From assembly GCA_020638875.1 (NCBI GenBank), contig JACKHS010000005.1:141280-205279 (forward strand): DNA of 64,000 nt, given 5' to 3'. A program made the translations under genes and the position numbers. This stretch comes from Planctomycetota bacterium. Its GTDB lineage: Bacteria > Planctomycetota > UBA1135 > GCA-002686595. This document shows positions 52,933-61,635 of the stretch, piece after piece. The stretch's first letter is position 1. Each line of letters opens with the position of its first letter. The notes beneath the pieces were generated by a model. That model did no database searches, was not told where the DNA came from, and worked only from the letters and a program-made list of their open reading frames with translations.

Positions 52933-54738
52933 TCAGTCGCGGTACGAGTCGCCGCCGCCGTAACCGCCGCTGCGCCCGCCGCGGTCGTCGCGGCCGCCCC
53001 CGAAGGGGCGCCCGCCGCCGCGCTGGAACGGGCGCCCGCCGCGGTCGTCGCGATCGCCGCCGTACGAGCGCTTGCCGCGGTCGTCACGGTCGCCGCCGAA
53101 GGAACGGCCGCCACCGAACGAGCGCCCGCCGCGATCGTCGCGCTGGCCGCCGAAGGAGCGCCCGCCGCCGCCGCGCTGGAACGGACGACCGCCGCGGTCG
53201 CCGCCCTGCTCGCGCGGGGGCCGCTCGCCGGTGTCCTTCGACAGGTTCAGCTCGCGCTCGCAGACGCGCGTGCGCTTGAGCGTCTCGAACACCTCGGCCG
53301 GCATGCCCGCGGGCAGGTCGACGGTGGTGAAGGTGTCGTAGATCTCGATCTTGCCGATGTCCTTGCCGGTCAGGTCGGCCTCGTTGGCGATCGCGCCGAC
53401 GATGTGGCCGGGCTTCACGCCGTGGCGGAAGCCGACCTCGATGCGGAAGCGCTCCATGCCCTCGTCGGGGGCCTGCTCGCCCTTGCGCGGCTTGGCGCCG
53501 CGGTCGAAGGAGCGCTCCTCGCGGCGCGGCTCGAACGAGCGCGGCCCGCGGTCGGGGCGGTCGCCGCGGTCGGCGCGCACCGGGCGCAGCTCGCCCTTGC
53601 CGCCGTCGCGGCCGAGCGGCGGGAGCTGCTCGAGGCGCGCGTTGGTCGCGAACTCGATCAGGCGCAGCATGCCGCGCTCGCGGTACGTCACGAACAGCAG
53701 CGCCTCGCCGCCGCCCTGGGCGTCGCGCACGAGGCTCAGGCTGCGCACGTAGCTCTCGGTGTCGGTCGGCAGGTCGTAGTGCACGACGCGGCGCGCGTCG
53801 CGCAGCGCGAGGCGGCGCGCGGCGCGGTCGCTGGCGAGCACGAGGTCGAGCTCGCCCGCGCCGAGCGCGGCGGCCGCGGCGGCGACCTCCTCGTCGGTGC
53901 TCGCGGCGGTCAGCGTCGCGAGCGCGAGGCCGCGCGCGGCCAGGCTCTCGGCGAGCTCGCGCGCGGTGACCGAGCGCCGCACGCACACGACGAGGCCGCC
54001 CGGGCCCTGCTCCTCGAGCTGTTGCGTCAGCCCCTCGAGCTTGCGCGGCGTGTCGAGCACCTGATAGCTCTGGCGCACGCCGTCGACCGCGGCGGTGCTG
54101 AGTTGCACGCGCAACTCCTCGGGCTCGCGCAGGTGCATGCGCGCGAACAGGCGCACCGCATCGGGCAGCGTGGCCGAGAAGATCGCGACGGCGCGCTCCG
54201 CGTGCGCCGCGGCGAGCAGCGCCTCGACGGACTCCTGGCCGCGGTCGCGCAGCACCTCGTCCACCTCGTCGAGCACGACGAGGCGCACGTCGGCGAGGCT
54301 CAGCGCCTCGGCCGCGACCTGCTCGGCCAGCTCGGCCGGCGTGCCGACCACGACGTGCGCGCCGCGCGCGAGGGCGCGTTGGCGCGTCGTGGCGTGCTGA
54401 CCCCCGTACACCGGCGCGACGACGAGGCCCGCGAGCGGACGCGCGAGGCGCTGCAGGCCCTCGGCGGCGCGCAGGGCGGCGGCGCGGTTCGGCACGACGA
54501 CCAGCGCTTGCGGCGCGAGCCGCGCGAGGTCGAGCCCCGACAGCAGCGCGAGCGCGTACGCGGCGGTCTTGCCGCTGCCGGCCTGCGCCTGGCACAGCAC
54601 GTCGCGGCCCGCGACGAGGGCGGGCACCACGCGCGCCTGGAGGTCGGAGGGCGCTTCGTAGCCGAGCTCGGCGAGGCCGCGCAGCAGGGAAGCGTCGAGG
54701 CCGAGGTCGGCGAAGGCCGGGAGCTGAGGGGTGTCCAT
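52933..54738 (-). CDS. DEAD-box-like RNA-binding protein with degenerate helicase half and RGG tail
   Basis: A 601-residue CsdA/DbpA-like protein. The first RecA domain is intact: Q-motif-like Gln34, AQAGSGKT (Lys57), a DEVD Walker B and FSATLP. In the second RecA domain the conserved motifs are lost: where ATDVAARGLD and HRIGRTGR are expected, LASDRAARRLAL and YVRSLSLVRD stand. A CsdA/DbpA-type RNA-binding domain follows (FRIEVGFRHGVKPGHIVGAI, ERELNLSKD), and then about 100 residues of Arg/Gly/Asp repeats (RGG/RDDRGG). It may bind or anneal RNA without unwinding it. The start MDTPQLP at 54738 fits the Q-motif start; a TACACT element lies at 54812-54817. Confidence 0.8.
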   Translation of the reverse strand: MDTPQLPAFADLGLDASLLRGLAELGYEAPSDLQARVVPALVAGRDVLCQAQAGSGKTAAYALALLSGLDLARLAPQALVVVPNRAAALRAAEGLQRLARPLAGLVVAPVYGGQHATTRQRALARGAHVVVGTPAELAEQVAAEALSLADVRLVVLDEVDEVLRDRGQESVEALLAAAHAERAVAIFSATLPDAVRLFARMHLREPEELRVQLSTAAVDGVRQSYQVLDTPRKLEGLTQQLEEQGPGGLVVCVRRSVTARELAESLAARGLALATLTAASTDEEVAAAAAALGAGELDLVLASDRAARRLALRDARRVVHYDLPTDTESYVRSLSLVRDAQGGGEALLFVTYRERGMLRLIEFATNARLEQLPPLGRDGGKGELRPVRADRGDRPDRGPRSFEPRREERSFDRGAKPRKGEQAPDEGMERFRIEVGFRHGVKPGHIVGAIANEADLTGKDIGKIEIYDTFTTVDLPAGMPAEVFETLKRTRVCERELNLSKDTGERPPREQGGDRGGRPFQRGGGGRSFGGQRDDRGGRSFGGGRSFGGDRDDRGKRSYGGDRDDRGGRPFQRGGGRPFGGGRDDRGGRSGGYGGGDSYRD

Positions 54739-55000
54739 GGAGACGAGGGGGGCGGGGCGCGGGGGAGAGGGGGGGACCTTCGTGGGTCGCGGAGCGCCCT
54801 CGAAACCGCCAAGTGTAGCCCGGATCCGCGATCCCGCGCGGGTCGGCCCGGGCGAAACGCGGCGCGCGGCGCGCTCCGGGCGGGGCGGTCGGCCCGCGCC
54901 GGGCGCCCTGGTGGGCACAGCGCCTCCGCCTCCAACGCGCGGGCGCGGCGAGCCCCGTGGGAGCCCGCCGCGCCCGGCGCGGTCGGCGGCAGCGCAGACC

Positions 55001-55429
55001 CTACTTGGGCTTGAACTCGTCGTGGCCGGCCTTCTTGGTCTCGTTCATGGCGCGCATGGCCTTGTCGAAGGCCTTCGTGTCGCCGGCGAGGATCGCGTTC
55101 TCGGCGTCGAAGAGCTCTTGCACGAGCTGCTGCATCTTCGCGACGTAGTCCTGCTGCTGGCGCTTCTGCTTCTTCGGGTCCTTCACGTCGGCGAGCAGCG
55201 GCGGCTCCTCGCTCTTGGCGTCGAGGACGACGTGCTGCAGGCGGCGGACCGTCTCGAGCGCGGCGGCGAGGCTGGCCTCGTCCTTTCCGGCGTCCTTCAG
55301 GCTGCGCATGCTGCGGTTGAGCTCGCCCATCAGCTCCTGGAGCTTGGTCGGCGCGTCCTGCGCGAGGGCGGCGTGGGAGAGGAGGGCGAGGGCGGGGACG
55401 CTGGCGAGCAGGGTTCGGCGGTTGAGCAT
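55001..55429 (-). CDS. cybC: Cytochrome b562-family periplasmic protein
   Basis: A 142-residue exported four-helix-bundle protein. The signal NRRTLLASVPALALLSHAALAQ precedes a mature chain that aligns with cytochrome b562 at both ends: LMGELNRSMRSLK provides the axial Met and KKAGHDEFK the axial His near the C-terminus. There is no C-x-x-x-H or C-x-x-C-H, so haem would be bound non-covalently. Possibly an electron-transfer or haem-protective protein. It lies upstream of the DEAD-box-like gene on the same strand (262-nt gap), and directly next to the IS cluster. Confidence 0.75.
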   Translation of the reverse strand: MLNRRTLLASVPALALLSHAALAQDAPTKLQELMGELNRSMRSLKDAGKDEASLAAALETVRRLQHVVLDAKSEEPPLLADVKDPKKQKRQQQDYVAKMQQLVQELFDAENAILAGDTKAFDKAMRAMNETKKAGHDEFKPK

Positions 55430-55808
55430 GGTCTCTCGGGGGCTGGGATCGGTGGGGGGATGGGTGTACGCGATGGGGCCGTCCGGCCGCAAGGCGCGGG
55501 GCGCACGCCTTCGTACGAGATGGGTAGGCGGCCTCGGACGGCGCCCGCGAGCCCCCGTGCTAGCAGCCCGTTGAAGAAGTCATCCGGCGCCTTGCCGACG
55601 TCCTCCGCCCCGGTGCGGCACCTGAACGCCTCGACGAATCCACCGATTCGCCTGCGTCTCCAGGCCCCACCCCGAAGCAGATGCCGTCGACCTGGCATCC
55701 GAAGCCCTTCTTCAACGGATGGGGTGAGAAGGTCGGTCTCCTGGCGCAGTCGCCACGAGGCGCTGCATGCTTGGAAGGTCAATCAAACCCCAAGAACGGA
55801 GACCGACC
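55430..55808. other. Structured left flank of the IS110-type transposase gene
   Basis: 379 bp with no gene. It holds GCTAGCAGCCC at 55559-55569 and a 12-bp inverted repeat (55568-55579 with 55707-55718). An 11-bp inverted repeat (55731-55741 with 55798-55808) encloses a small TGGCG/CGCCA hairpin (55742-55755). The last repeat overlaps the predicted ribosome-binding site. In IS110 elements the long non-coding end encodes the bridge RNA; these folds make that plausible here, but no guide loops were matched. Confidence 0.5.
55559..55569 (+). repeat. 11-bp direct repeat GCTAGCAGCCC, left copy
   Basis: Identical to 56933-56943 on the same strand, so the two copies bracket the IS110-type gene. Its complement recurs at 57131-57141 as GGGCTGCTAGG, 10 of 11 bases. 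Confidence 0.6.
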
Positions 55809-56933
55809 GTGCAAGACTCTACCACCACCGTGCCCGCGCTGACTCAGACCCTCGGAATCGACATCGGCGATCGCCGCAGCAGCTGCTGCTTGATCGGTCA
55901 GGGCGGGGAGTTGCTCCTGGAGGAGCAAACGTCGACGACCGCGGAGGCCCTGTCACGCCTGTTCCAGCGCCTGGATCCGTGTCGCGTCGTGCTCGAGGCT
56001 TGCGGGCACGTGCACTGGATCTCGCGGCTCGCGACGGAAGCTGGGCACGAGGTCATCGTCGCGAATCCTCGCGAGGTACGACTGATCTCCAAGAGCGGGC
56101 GCAAGAACGATCGTAACGACGCGCGCACGCTGGCCCGACTCGGTCGTGTCGACCCGGAGCTTCTGCGACCGATCCGACTGCGTGGCGAGTCCTGTCGCCG
56201 CAGCCGTGCACTGCTGCACACACGCGACCAGCTGGTGCGGATGAGGACCAAGCTGGTGACCTTCGTGCGAGGCCAGGTCAAGTCCTTCGGAGGGCGCGTG
56301 CCCGGCGGCTCGGCGGAGGGCTTCCACAAGCGCGCGGGTGCACATCTTCCCGAGGCCCTGCGCGAGATCCTCGAGCCGGTACTCGAGCTGCTCGGCAACG
56401 TAGCGGTGAAGATCCAGCGGCTGGACCGGGAGGTCGCGCGCGTCTCGACGGAGCGTCACCCCGAGACCGAGATCCTGCGACAGGTGCGCGGCGTCGGTCC
56501 CGTGCTGGCGCTGGCCTACGTCACGGCGCTCGAGACGCCAGAGCGCTTCACGAGCTCTCGCACGGTCGGCAACTACCTGGGCCTCGCGCCGCGGCTGTAC
56601 GACTCGGGCGCCAAGACGCCGCAGCTGCGCATCTCCAAGGCGGGGGATCGCTACGTCAGGCGACTGCTCGTGAACGCGGCCGCGTACATCCTGGGACCCT
56701 TCGGTGGTGACAGCGACTTGAGGCGCTACGGCGAGCGCATCGCTCGTGGAGGCTCTCAACGCGACCGGGCTCGAGCTCGCGTCGCCGTCGCGCGCAAGCT
56801 GGCCTGCCTGCTCCACCAGCTCTGGCGAACGGGCAGCGTCTGGGATCCCGACTACAACCTCAACCGCTGAGCACCCCTCGCCCGACTCGAACACGCCGAC
56901 CAAGCCTCCACCCGCCCGATCCCGGGGACTGCG
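55570..56933 (+). mobile_element. IS110-family insertion sequence (approximate limits)
   Basis: The segment between two direct copies of GCTAGCAGCCC carries one DEDD transposase gene and a long non-coding left end. IS110 elements lack ordinary terminal inverted repeats, so the limits are inferred from the direct repeats. The insertion lies about 130 bp upstream of cytochrome b562. Confidence 0.6.
55809..56870 (+). CDS. IS110-family DEDD transposase
   Basis: A 353-residue transposase. The RuvC-like DEDD site is visible in the N-terminal domain: LGIDIGDRR, VVLEACG and KSGRKNDRNDARTLARL. The C-terminal Tnp20 domain has LRQVRGVGPVLALAYVTALE and VGNYLGLAPRLYDSG; the catalytic Ser is expected in the LRISKAGD / VRRLLVNAAA region. 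IS110 enzymes recombine DNA using an element-encoded bridge RNA. The GTG at 55809 is chosen because GGAGA precedes it at normal spacing; an ATG at 55767 is possible. Confidence 0.85.
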   Translation: MQDSTTTVPALTQTLGIDIGDRRSSCCLIGQGGELLLEEQTSTTAEALSRLFQRLDPCRVVLEACGHVHWISRLATEAGHEVIVANPREVRLISKSGRKNDRNDARTLARLGRVDPELLRPIRLRGESCRRSRALLHTRDQLVRMRTKLVTFVRGQVKSFGGRVPGGSAEGFHKRAGAHLPEALREILEPVLELLGNVAVKIQRLDREVARVSTERHPETEILRQVRGVGPVLALAYVTALETPERFTSSRTVGNYLGLAPRLYDSGAKTPQLRISKAGDRYVRRLLVNAAAYILGPFGGDSDLRRYGERIARGGSQRDRARARVAVARKLACLLHQLWRTGSVWDPDYNLNR

Positions 56934-57279
56934 CTAGCAGCCCAGAGCCACGAGCTCGCTCGACCGATGGCAGCCCCGACCGGACGGACCCCCTCCTGCA
57001 CCGAGGTCACCTGCGACCTCAATCAGAGTGCGAACAGACGCCTGCGGGTCGAGGCCCCGTCGGAACCAGGTCGCCAAGGCGACCACGAACCTGTCAGCAA
57101 CGACTTGACCTGAACGGCCTTCTCACAGAGGGCTGCTAGGAGCCTGTTGCTCATAGGCACCAGGCCCGACGCGGGGATGGAGTTCGAGTACGAGTGTTCG
57201 GCCGCCTGCGGCGGATTGCGCGCTGAAGAGCCGCGTGAGTTGAAGACGCAGGCTTGCTGACGCCGGCCGAAGCCGGCCC
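56871..57279. other. Spacer between the IS110 and IS1182 elements
   Basis: 409 bp without a credible gene. It contains GCTAGCAGCCC at 56933-56943, its complement at 57131-57141, and the left end of the IS1182-type element from about 57137. The rest of the stretch shows nothing recognisable; it could be remnant of an older element. Confidence 0.5.
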
Positions 57280-58981
57280 TCAGGTGGCCTGGGCTCTGAA
57301 GAGCTTCAGGATGTTGTGGCTGATGCAGATCAGGCTCCATTCGTCGCGCACCTGCTCCATCCCTCGCAGCAGGAATCGTCGGATGCCGCGGACCTCTTTG
57401 ATCTGTCCGAAGGGCGGCTCGGCGACGGCCTTGCGCCGGGCGTAGCGCGCCTTGCCGTCTTCGGTCTGCAGCTTGTCGCGCATCTGACTACGCAGCTCAG
57501 ACCTGTGGCCGCGCGAGACCGGATCGCCGGATGCATGCACGCCGTGTTTCTGTCGGCCCGTTGCGATGTAGGCGTCGGTCCCGAGACCTTCGCAGAAGCG
57601 CGCGTTCTCGTCGGACCAATAGCCCGCGTCCGCAGTGAAGACAGCGGGAGTCGCTCCGCAGTTGGTGACGGCGGCCTCGAGCATCGGCTTCAGGTACTCC
57701 ACGTCCGGAGCTTGGTTAGAGGCTCCCGCAGCGATGATGATCTGATGCGCTTCGTCCACGACGGCTTGGCAGTTGTAGCCCTGCATGTAGCCGCCGCCGT
57801 CCTTGAGGATGCGGCTGTCGGGATCGGTGAAGTTGCGTTGGGCTCTGGGCATGGGATTGCCCTCGGCGTCGATCACGATGCAGTGTTCGGGGAGCTCGCT
57901 CTGCGCATGCGAGTCGGCGCTCGAGGACAGCTCGATCCGCGTTCGTTCCAGGTCACGTTCGGCGCGCTCCTGCGTCTGCCGAGCCTGCGTCACCAGCTTT
58001 CGCTCGGCGGGGGTATCGGCTCGCTGCTCCAGAGCTTGCGTCTCGCGCCGCGTCGTTTCGGCGCGCTCTGCAGCCAGCTCGAGCGCCGTCTCTATGCTGC
58101 ACTCCGCAGCGAAGAGCGCGTCATCCGCGCGCTCCTCGGCCTTCGCCTGCGCTTTGCCCTTCGCGCCTGCGGCCTTCTTCTGCGCCTTCTCCGCGAGTTC
58201 CCGCTTCTCCTTGGCGTGACGCTTGGCGGCCTCGGCCTCCAAGGCTTGCCGCGCTTCCGCCAGCTTCTTCAGCCGACTCTCTCGTCGACGCAGCTCTTCG
58301 GGCAGCTCATCGCCGCGCTTGTCCTTGCCGTACAACTCGTCCTCAGCGGCGTCGATCTCTTCGGCACGCTGAAGCATCGCTTCGACTTCCGCCATGAGCT
58401 CCTGTTCGCTCTTCATCATCCGCGCGTGACTCATCGCCTTGTGCTTGCTCGCGTTCGCGCGCAGCTTGGTCCCGTCCAAGGCGACATGGCCCAGCTTGAC
58501 GAGCTTCGCCTGCTGGCAAAGACGCAGTACCTGCACGAACAGACCACTCAAGGCGTGCAGGTGCTGTTTGCGAAACGTGCTGATCGCCGTGTGGTCGGGG
58601 TGTTGATCACCAGACAACACGCGGAAGGCCACGTCTTCATGCGTCGCTCGTTCGAGTCGACGCGACGAGGTCACGCCCACGCAGTAGCCGTACAACACGA
58701 GCGCACTCATCATCCGCGGATCGTGAGGACGGTTCCCGCGCGCGTCCTTGGCGTGGATCACCCCTTCGATCTCCGACAGGTCCAGCCCCGCGACCAGGTC
58801 CAGTACGAAGAAGACCAGATGCCCCTCGGGCAGCCAGTCACGCGGCGCAGGCGGAAAGAGGAAACTCTGGTCGGGATCCCAGGGCCGGTAGCTCTTCATC
58901 GCTTGAGCATGAACAATCGATCACAGGCTTGCGAGGGGTCTGTCGTCGCGCGGCGGGGATCTATGCGCAACAGACTCCTAG
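57137..58981 (-). mobile_element. IS1182-family insertion sequence flanked by CTAG
   Basis: The left end reads CTAG-GAGCCTGTTG (57137-57150) and the right end CAACAGACTC-CTAG (58968-58981). The terminal repeats GAGCCTGTTG/GAGTCTGTTG match with one difference and extend imperfectly inward. CTAG at both ends is either a 4-bp target duplication or part of the ends. One transposase gene fills the interior. Confidence 0.7.
57280..58899 (-). CDS. IS1182-family DDE transposase
   Basis: A 539-residue transposase. The N-terminus FPPAPRDWLPEGHLVFFVLD and the DUF772 segment DPRMMSALVLYGYCVG are IS1182 hallmarks. Catalytic acidic residues are expected in VALDGTKLRANAS, AVFTADAGYWSD and the C-terminal RRKAVAEPPFGQIKEVRG (Glu). 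A long charged coiled-coil insert of about 150 residues lies between the first and second Asp. The gene looks intact. Confidence 0.9.
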   Translation of the reverse strand: MKSYRPWDPDQSFLFPPAPRDWLPEGHLVFFVLDLVAGLDLSEIEGVIHAKDARGNRPHDPRMMSALVLYGYCVGVTSSRRLERATHEDVAFRVLSGDQHPDHTAISTFRKQHLHALSGLFVQVLRLCQQAKLVKLGHVALDGTKLRANASKHKAMSHARMMKSEQELMAEVEAMLQRAEEIDAAEDELYGKDKRGDELPEELRRRESRLKKLAEARQALEAEAAKRHAKEKRELAEKAQKKAAGAKGKAQAKAEERADDALFAAECSIETALELAAERAETTRRETQALEQRADTPAERKLVTQARQTQERAERDLERTRIELSSSADSHAQSELPEHCIVIDAEGNPMPRAQRNFTDPDSRILKDGGGYMQGYNCQAVVDEAHQIIIAAGASNQAPDVEYLKPMLEAAVTNCGATPAVFTADAGYWSDENARFCEGLGTDAYIATGRQKHGVHASGDPVSRGHRSELRSQMRDKLQTEDGKARYARRKAVAEPPFGQIKEVRGIRRFLLRGMEQVRDEWSLICISHNILKLFRAQAT

Positions 58982-60366
58982 CGGACGCCTCCGACAGTCA
59001 AGACCCTATTCTCGCCTGGAACTGAGAACGAACCGGAAGACGCCAACAAGCGCTCTAGTCCGCCCGCCTCGTGAACATCTATCCCGACCAGCCCAACGGG
59101 GATGTTCTCCAAGCGAACCAGTCCATCACCGGGGAGTTCCAGAGAAATGGGCTGGTCTAATCGCCCGGCCGCCCAGAACACATCTTCCGGCCAAGGCAAG
59201 ATCGTTCGATCATAGTCCCACGATGCATGATCTACTTGGATCGACCGACACGAAACGACAACGGCCCGCGCCTGACTAACACCCGGACGACCACCCTCAG
59301 CGCGAATGTCAATCACACATTCCTGAACCAAACGGACCTCGACTTCGCTGCCATCCCACGCTTCAAGGTCTACTCTGAATCGAACATCACAGTAACCCTC
59401 AGCCATTGCTGCGAAGTATGACTTGCCAAGCGAACGCCCGCGCTCTGGGTGAAGTGGCGCCAATGGCCCTGAGTTAATCACCGTACGCCCTTGGGAGTCT
59501 GATACCCACCCTGAGGCGATTGCGCCGAAAGTGCTAACCTCGACGCCCGCGATTGCGTCGCCAGTCGCGAAGTCTAGAAAGCGGCACGCGAGCGGTCGAG
59601 CGGGTTCGAGAGCAACTAGCAATTCCGCCTCACCATCAACAACCGGGGTATACCTGCCTTGGTAACGAACATAGCCCAGAGACTCAGCCGTGAGAACGAG
59701 GAGCTCTCCCGCAGGCACCTGCACTGGACCGAACACCCCGTCTGAGTCGGCGATAACGAGTTCAGGATCGGAAACCAACCCAGAGTGCTGGATGAGAACC
59801 TTGGCCCGCGACAGACCGGCCCCAGACTCACCATCAACCACCCGGCCTGTCAGGCCATGAGTGAATGCCAGGGTGACGATCTCTTGCGTAGACCGGGGTC
59901 TGACGTAGGTGCTCCTCGATGCATAGCCAGCGGCCTCTGTTACAGCCCACACTGAGTCGTTGGACTCTGGAATCCGGAGCTGGCACTCTCCGAGCTCGTT
60001 GGATAGAGCGCGAGACTCGGGGCCAGTGAAGTCTGGGAGAGATGTGACCGCATTCCTGATTGGACTCCCCAGAGAGTCCACGACTCGAAACAGCACCTGG
60101 TGCCCGTCGTAGCTCTTGGCCTCTTGCTCTGGCGGGGAGGTCCCTTCCCTGCTCGAGCCATGGCTGGAGGCAATGTAGTCGGTTCTGCCCTGCTTAGCAG
60201 GCTCAATGCTCTCCAGGCCAGTTGGACTGCCGGCCTCCTGGTGGACCTCCCCACCCCTTGGACTCACTGCACCAAGGCCGCCGCCCCCCTGACCCCGGTC
60301 GCCAGATAGGAGCAAACAGGCTGCAGCTGCGACCAGCGGCACGGCCAGGGCGATCTTCTTCTGCAT
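58978..60366 (-). CDS. Secreted carboxypeptidase-regulatory-like domain protein, 3' end cut by IS1182
   Basis: 462 codons with a membrane signal (IALAVPLVAAAACLLLSG). Repeated prealbumin-like units are visible: VLFRVVDSLGSPIRNAVTSL, LTGRVVDGESGAGLSRAKVL and FLDFATGDAIAGVEVSTFG, typical of extracellular beta-sandwich repeats. Base composition is clearly lower in G+C than the genes before 55 kb. The last codons (VLTVGGVR) run straight into the CTAG at the IS end, whose TAG acts as the stop; the true C-terminus is probably missing. A GAGG precedes the ATG at 60366. Confidence 0.7.
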   Translation of the reverse strand: MQKKIALAVPLVAAAACLLLSGDRGQGGGGLGAVSPRGGEVHQEAGSPTGLESIEPAKQGRTDYIASSHGSSREGTSPPEQEAKSYDGHQVLFRVVDSLGSPIRNAVTSLPDFTGPESRALSNELGECQLRIPESNDSVWAVTEAAGYASRSTYVRPRSTQEIVTLAFTHGLTGRVVDGESGAGLSRAKVLIQHSGLVSDPELVIADSDGVFGPVQVPAGELLVLTAESLGYVRYQGRYTPVVDGEAELLVALEPARPLACRFLDFATGDAIAGVEVSTFGAIASGWVSDSQGRTVINSGPLAPLHPERGRSLGKSYFAAMAEGYCDVRFRVDLEAWDGSEVEVRLVQECVIDIRAEGGRPGVSQARAVVVSCRSIQVDHASWDYDRTILPWPEDVFWAAGRLDQPISLELPGDGLVRLENIPVGLVGIDVHEAGGLERLLASSGSFSVPGENRVLTVGGVR

Positions 60367-60442
60367 GCGACCTCAATAAGCGGCCATCACAGCCCCTTCC
60401 GCCAAAAAGTGCCATGCTCTGCGACTCGACCACCGCCCCCGA

Positions 60443-60979
60443 TCATGATGACCTTCCCCGGGCTGAACGGACACCCCAGATCGCGTGGAATGCGCGAGGA
60501 TGTCCGGGGCGGGGCACCTTCCCAACGAGCGGGATGAAGCGAACTCCGAGCAGATAGAGTTCGCGGACGGCGCGGAGACGGATCTCACGCGGCCCCTCTT
60601 CCGAGGGAGCCTTGGCCCGGGCCTTGGCCTTGGCGAGAGCCGCCTCCGTCCCAGGCGAGCGCGTTGGTGCTGACGCTGGCCCAGCGTCACCATCCGAGTC
60701 GGATGGTGGTGGGGTCGCGCTTGCCTTCGAGGCAGGCTGAGCGGCAGCGGCAGCCGAGGCTCGCTGAGTTCGAGAGGCTCGGGCACGAGGACGCGGACGC
60801 GGCGCCCGAGCGGGGCGCGCGCGGCGACCGGCTCCCGCATCCGCGAACAGCTTGCGGATCGACTGCCGTAGCTCTTCACCACGCAACCGACGCCAGCCCC
60901 GCTCGTCGAGGTTCTCCAGCTCGTCGTTTGAGAAGAGCCCTACCAGCTCGTCCTCTTCTTGATCCACGGTGTTCGTCAT
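60443..60979 (-). CDS. Hypothetical basic low-complexity protein
   Basis: 178 residues, no family recognised. The N-terminal about 50 residues are acidic then helical (DELVGLFSNDELENLDERGW, ELRQSIRKLFADAG). A long Ala/Pro/Arg/Ser linker follows, and a short hydrophobic C-terminus (ELYLLGVRFIPLVGKVP). The linker makes coding potential less certain. It lies in the low-G+C accessory part, upstream of the IS-truncated gene on the same strand. Confidence 0.45.
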   Translation of the reverse strand: MTNTVDQEEDELVGLFSNDELENLDERGWRRLRGEELRQSIRKLFADAGAGRRARPARAPRPRPRARASRTQRASAAAAAQPASKASATPPPSDSDGDAGPASAPTRSPGTEAALAKAKARAKAPSEEGPREIRLRAVRELYLLGVRFIPLVGKVPRPGHPRAFHAIWGVRSARGRSS

Positions 60980-61559
60980 CCCTGCCCTCTCGATTGGCCC
61001 CAGGCCCCATCCTGGGGTACGTTTCGGTGTTCGACGCCGCCCGGCCGCTCACCGGGTGCCCTGTCCAGAGCCCTCGGGTGCCTCAGCGCCCGGGGGCTTC
61101 CTTCTTGGGCGAAGGCGCTCCACCGTGGAGAACCTAGCCCGGTATCGGGCGGGAGGTCGGATCGAACCGGCGGAAAATCCGCCTTTCTGGCAGTCTCGGG
61201 CTAGCCCTATCCCGAAGCCACTGCGGGACAGCGACTTGCGCCGCGCGCGGCACTGCCATACTGGCAGTTTTCGCCGCGCCCGCGGCCTGTCTCGGCCACC
61301 TGAGGAGCCTCGTGGGAGGCCCGTCACGAGGGGCCGGGGCGCGGTCCTGCTGGCGCGGCAACCCGGCAACCGGCCCCGGATTCTCCCCCGATAGTGTCGT
61401 GACAGGGCAGAAACGGCACGGTACCGTGCGCCTCGTCGGGACGCCGAATCTCGCGCGGGTGGAGAATCCAGGTGGAGAACGCCGGGAGAAATCGCCCGAA
61501 ACGAGGGTTGGCAGACCGAGCCCAAGTCCAGCTCCGGCAAGGACTTAGGCCACCACCAA
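60980..61559. other. Intergenic region before tRNA-Gly
   Basis: 580 bp with no credible gene. Two small palindromes stand out: GGCGGA-AAA-TCCGCC followed by TTTC (61169-61187), terminator-like, and ACTGCCA-N3-TGGCAGT followed by T's (61252-61271), which could be a terminator or an operator. Apparent frames crossing the region give Arg/Pro-rich nonsense. Confidence 0.5.
61252..61268. promoter_or_regulatory. Perfect palindrome ACTGCCA-N3-TGGCAGT
   Basis: A 7-bp perfect inverted repeat with a 3-nt spacer, followed by TTT on the plus strand. Symmetry and spacing suit either a short terminator or a repressor operator; nothing nearby decides between them. Confidence 0.35.

Positions 61560-61635
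<76 letters not shown>

Noticed and set aside
57023..57340. 105-codon minus-strand frame at the IS1182 left end
   Set aside because: It crosses the IS boundary and overlaps the transposase 3' end, with no family or start signal; could be a remnant but cannot be supported.
61141..61210. A possible second tRNA-like structure (GGTTCGATCC-like segment on the minus strand)
   Set aside because: The T-stem does not pair (G-G clash) and no acceptor stem or anticodon arm can be drawn.
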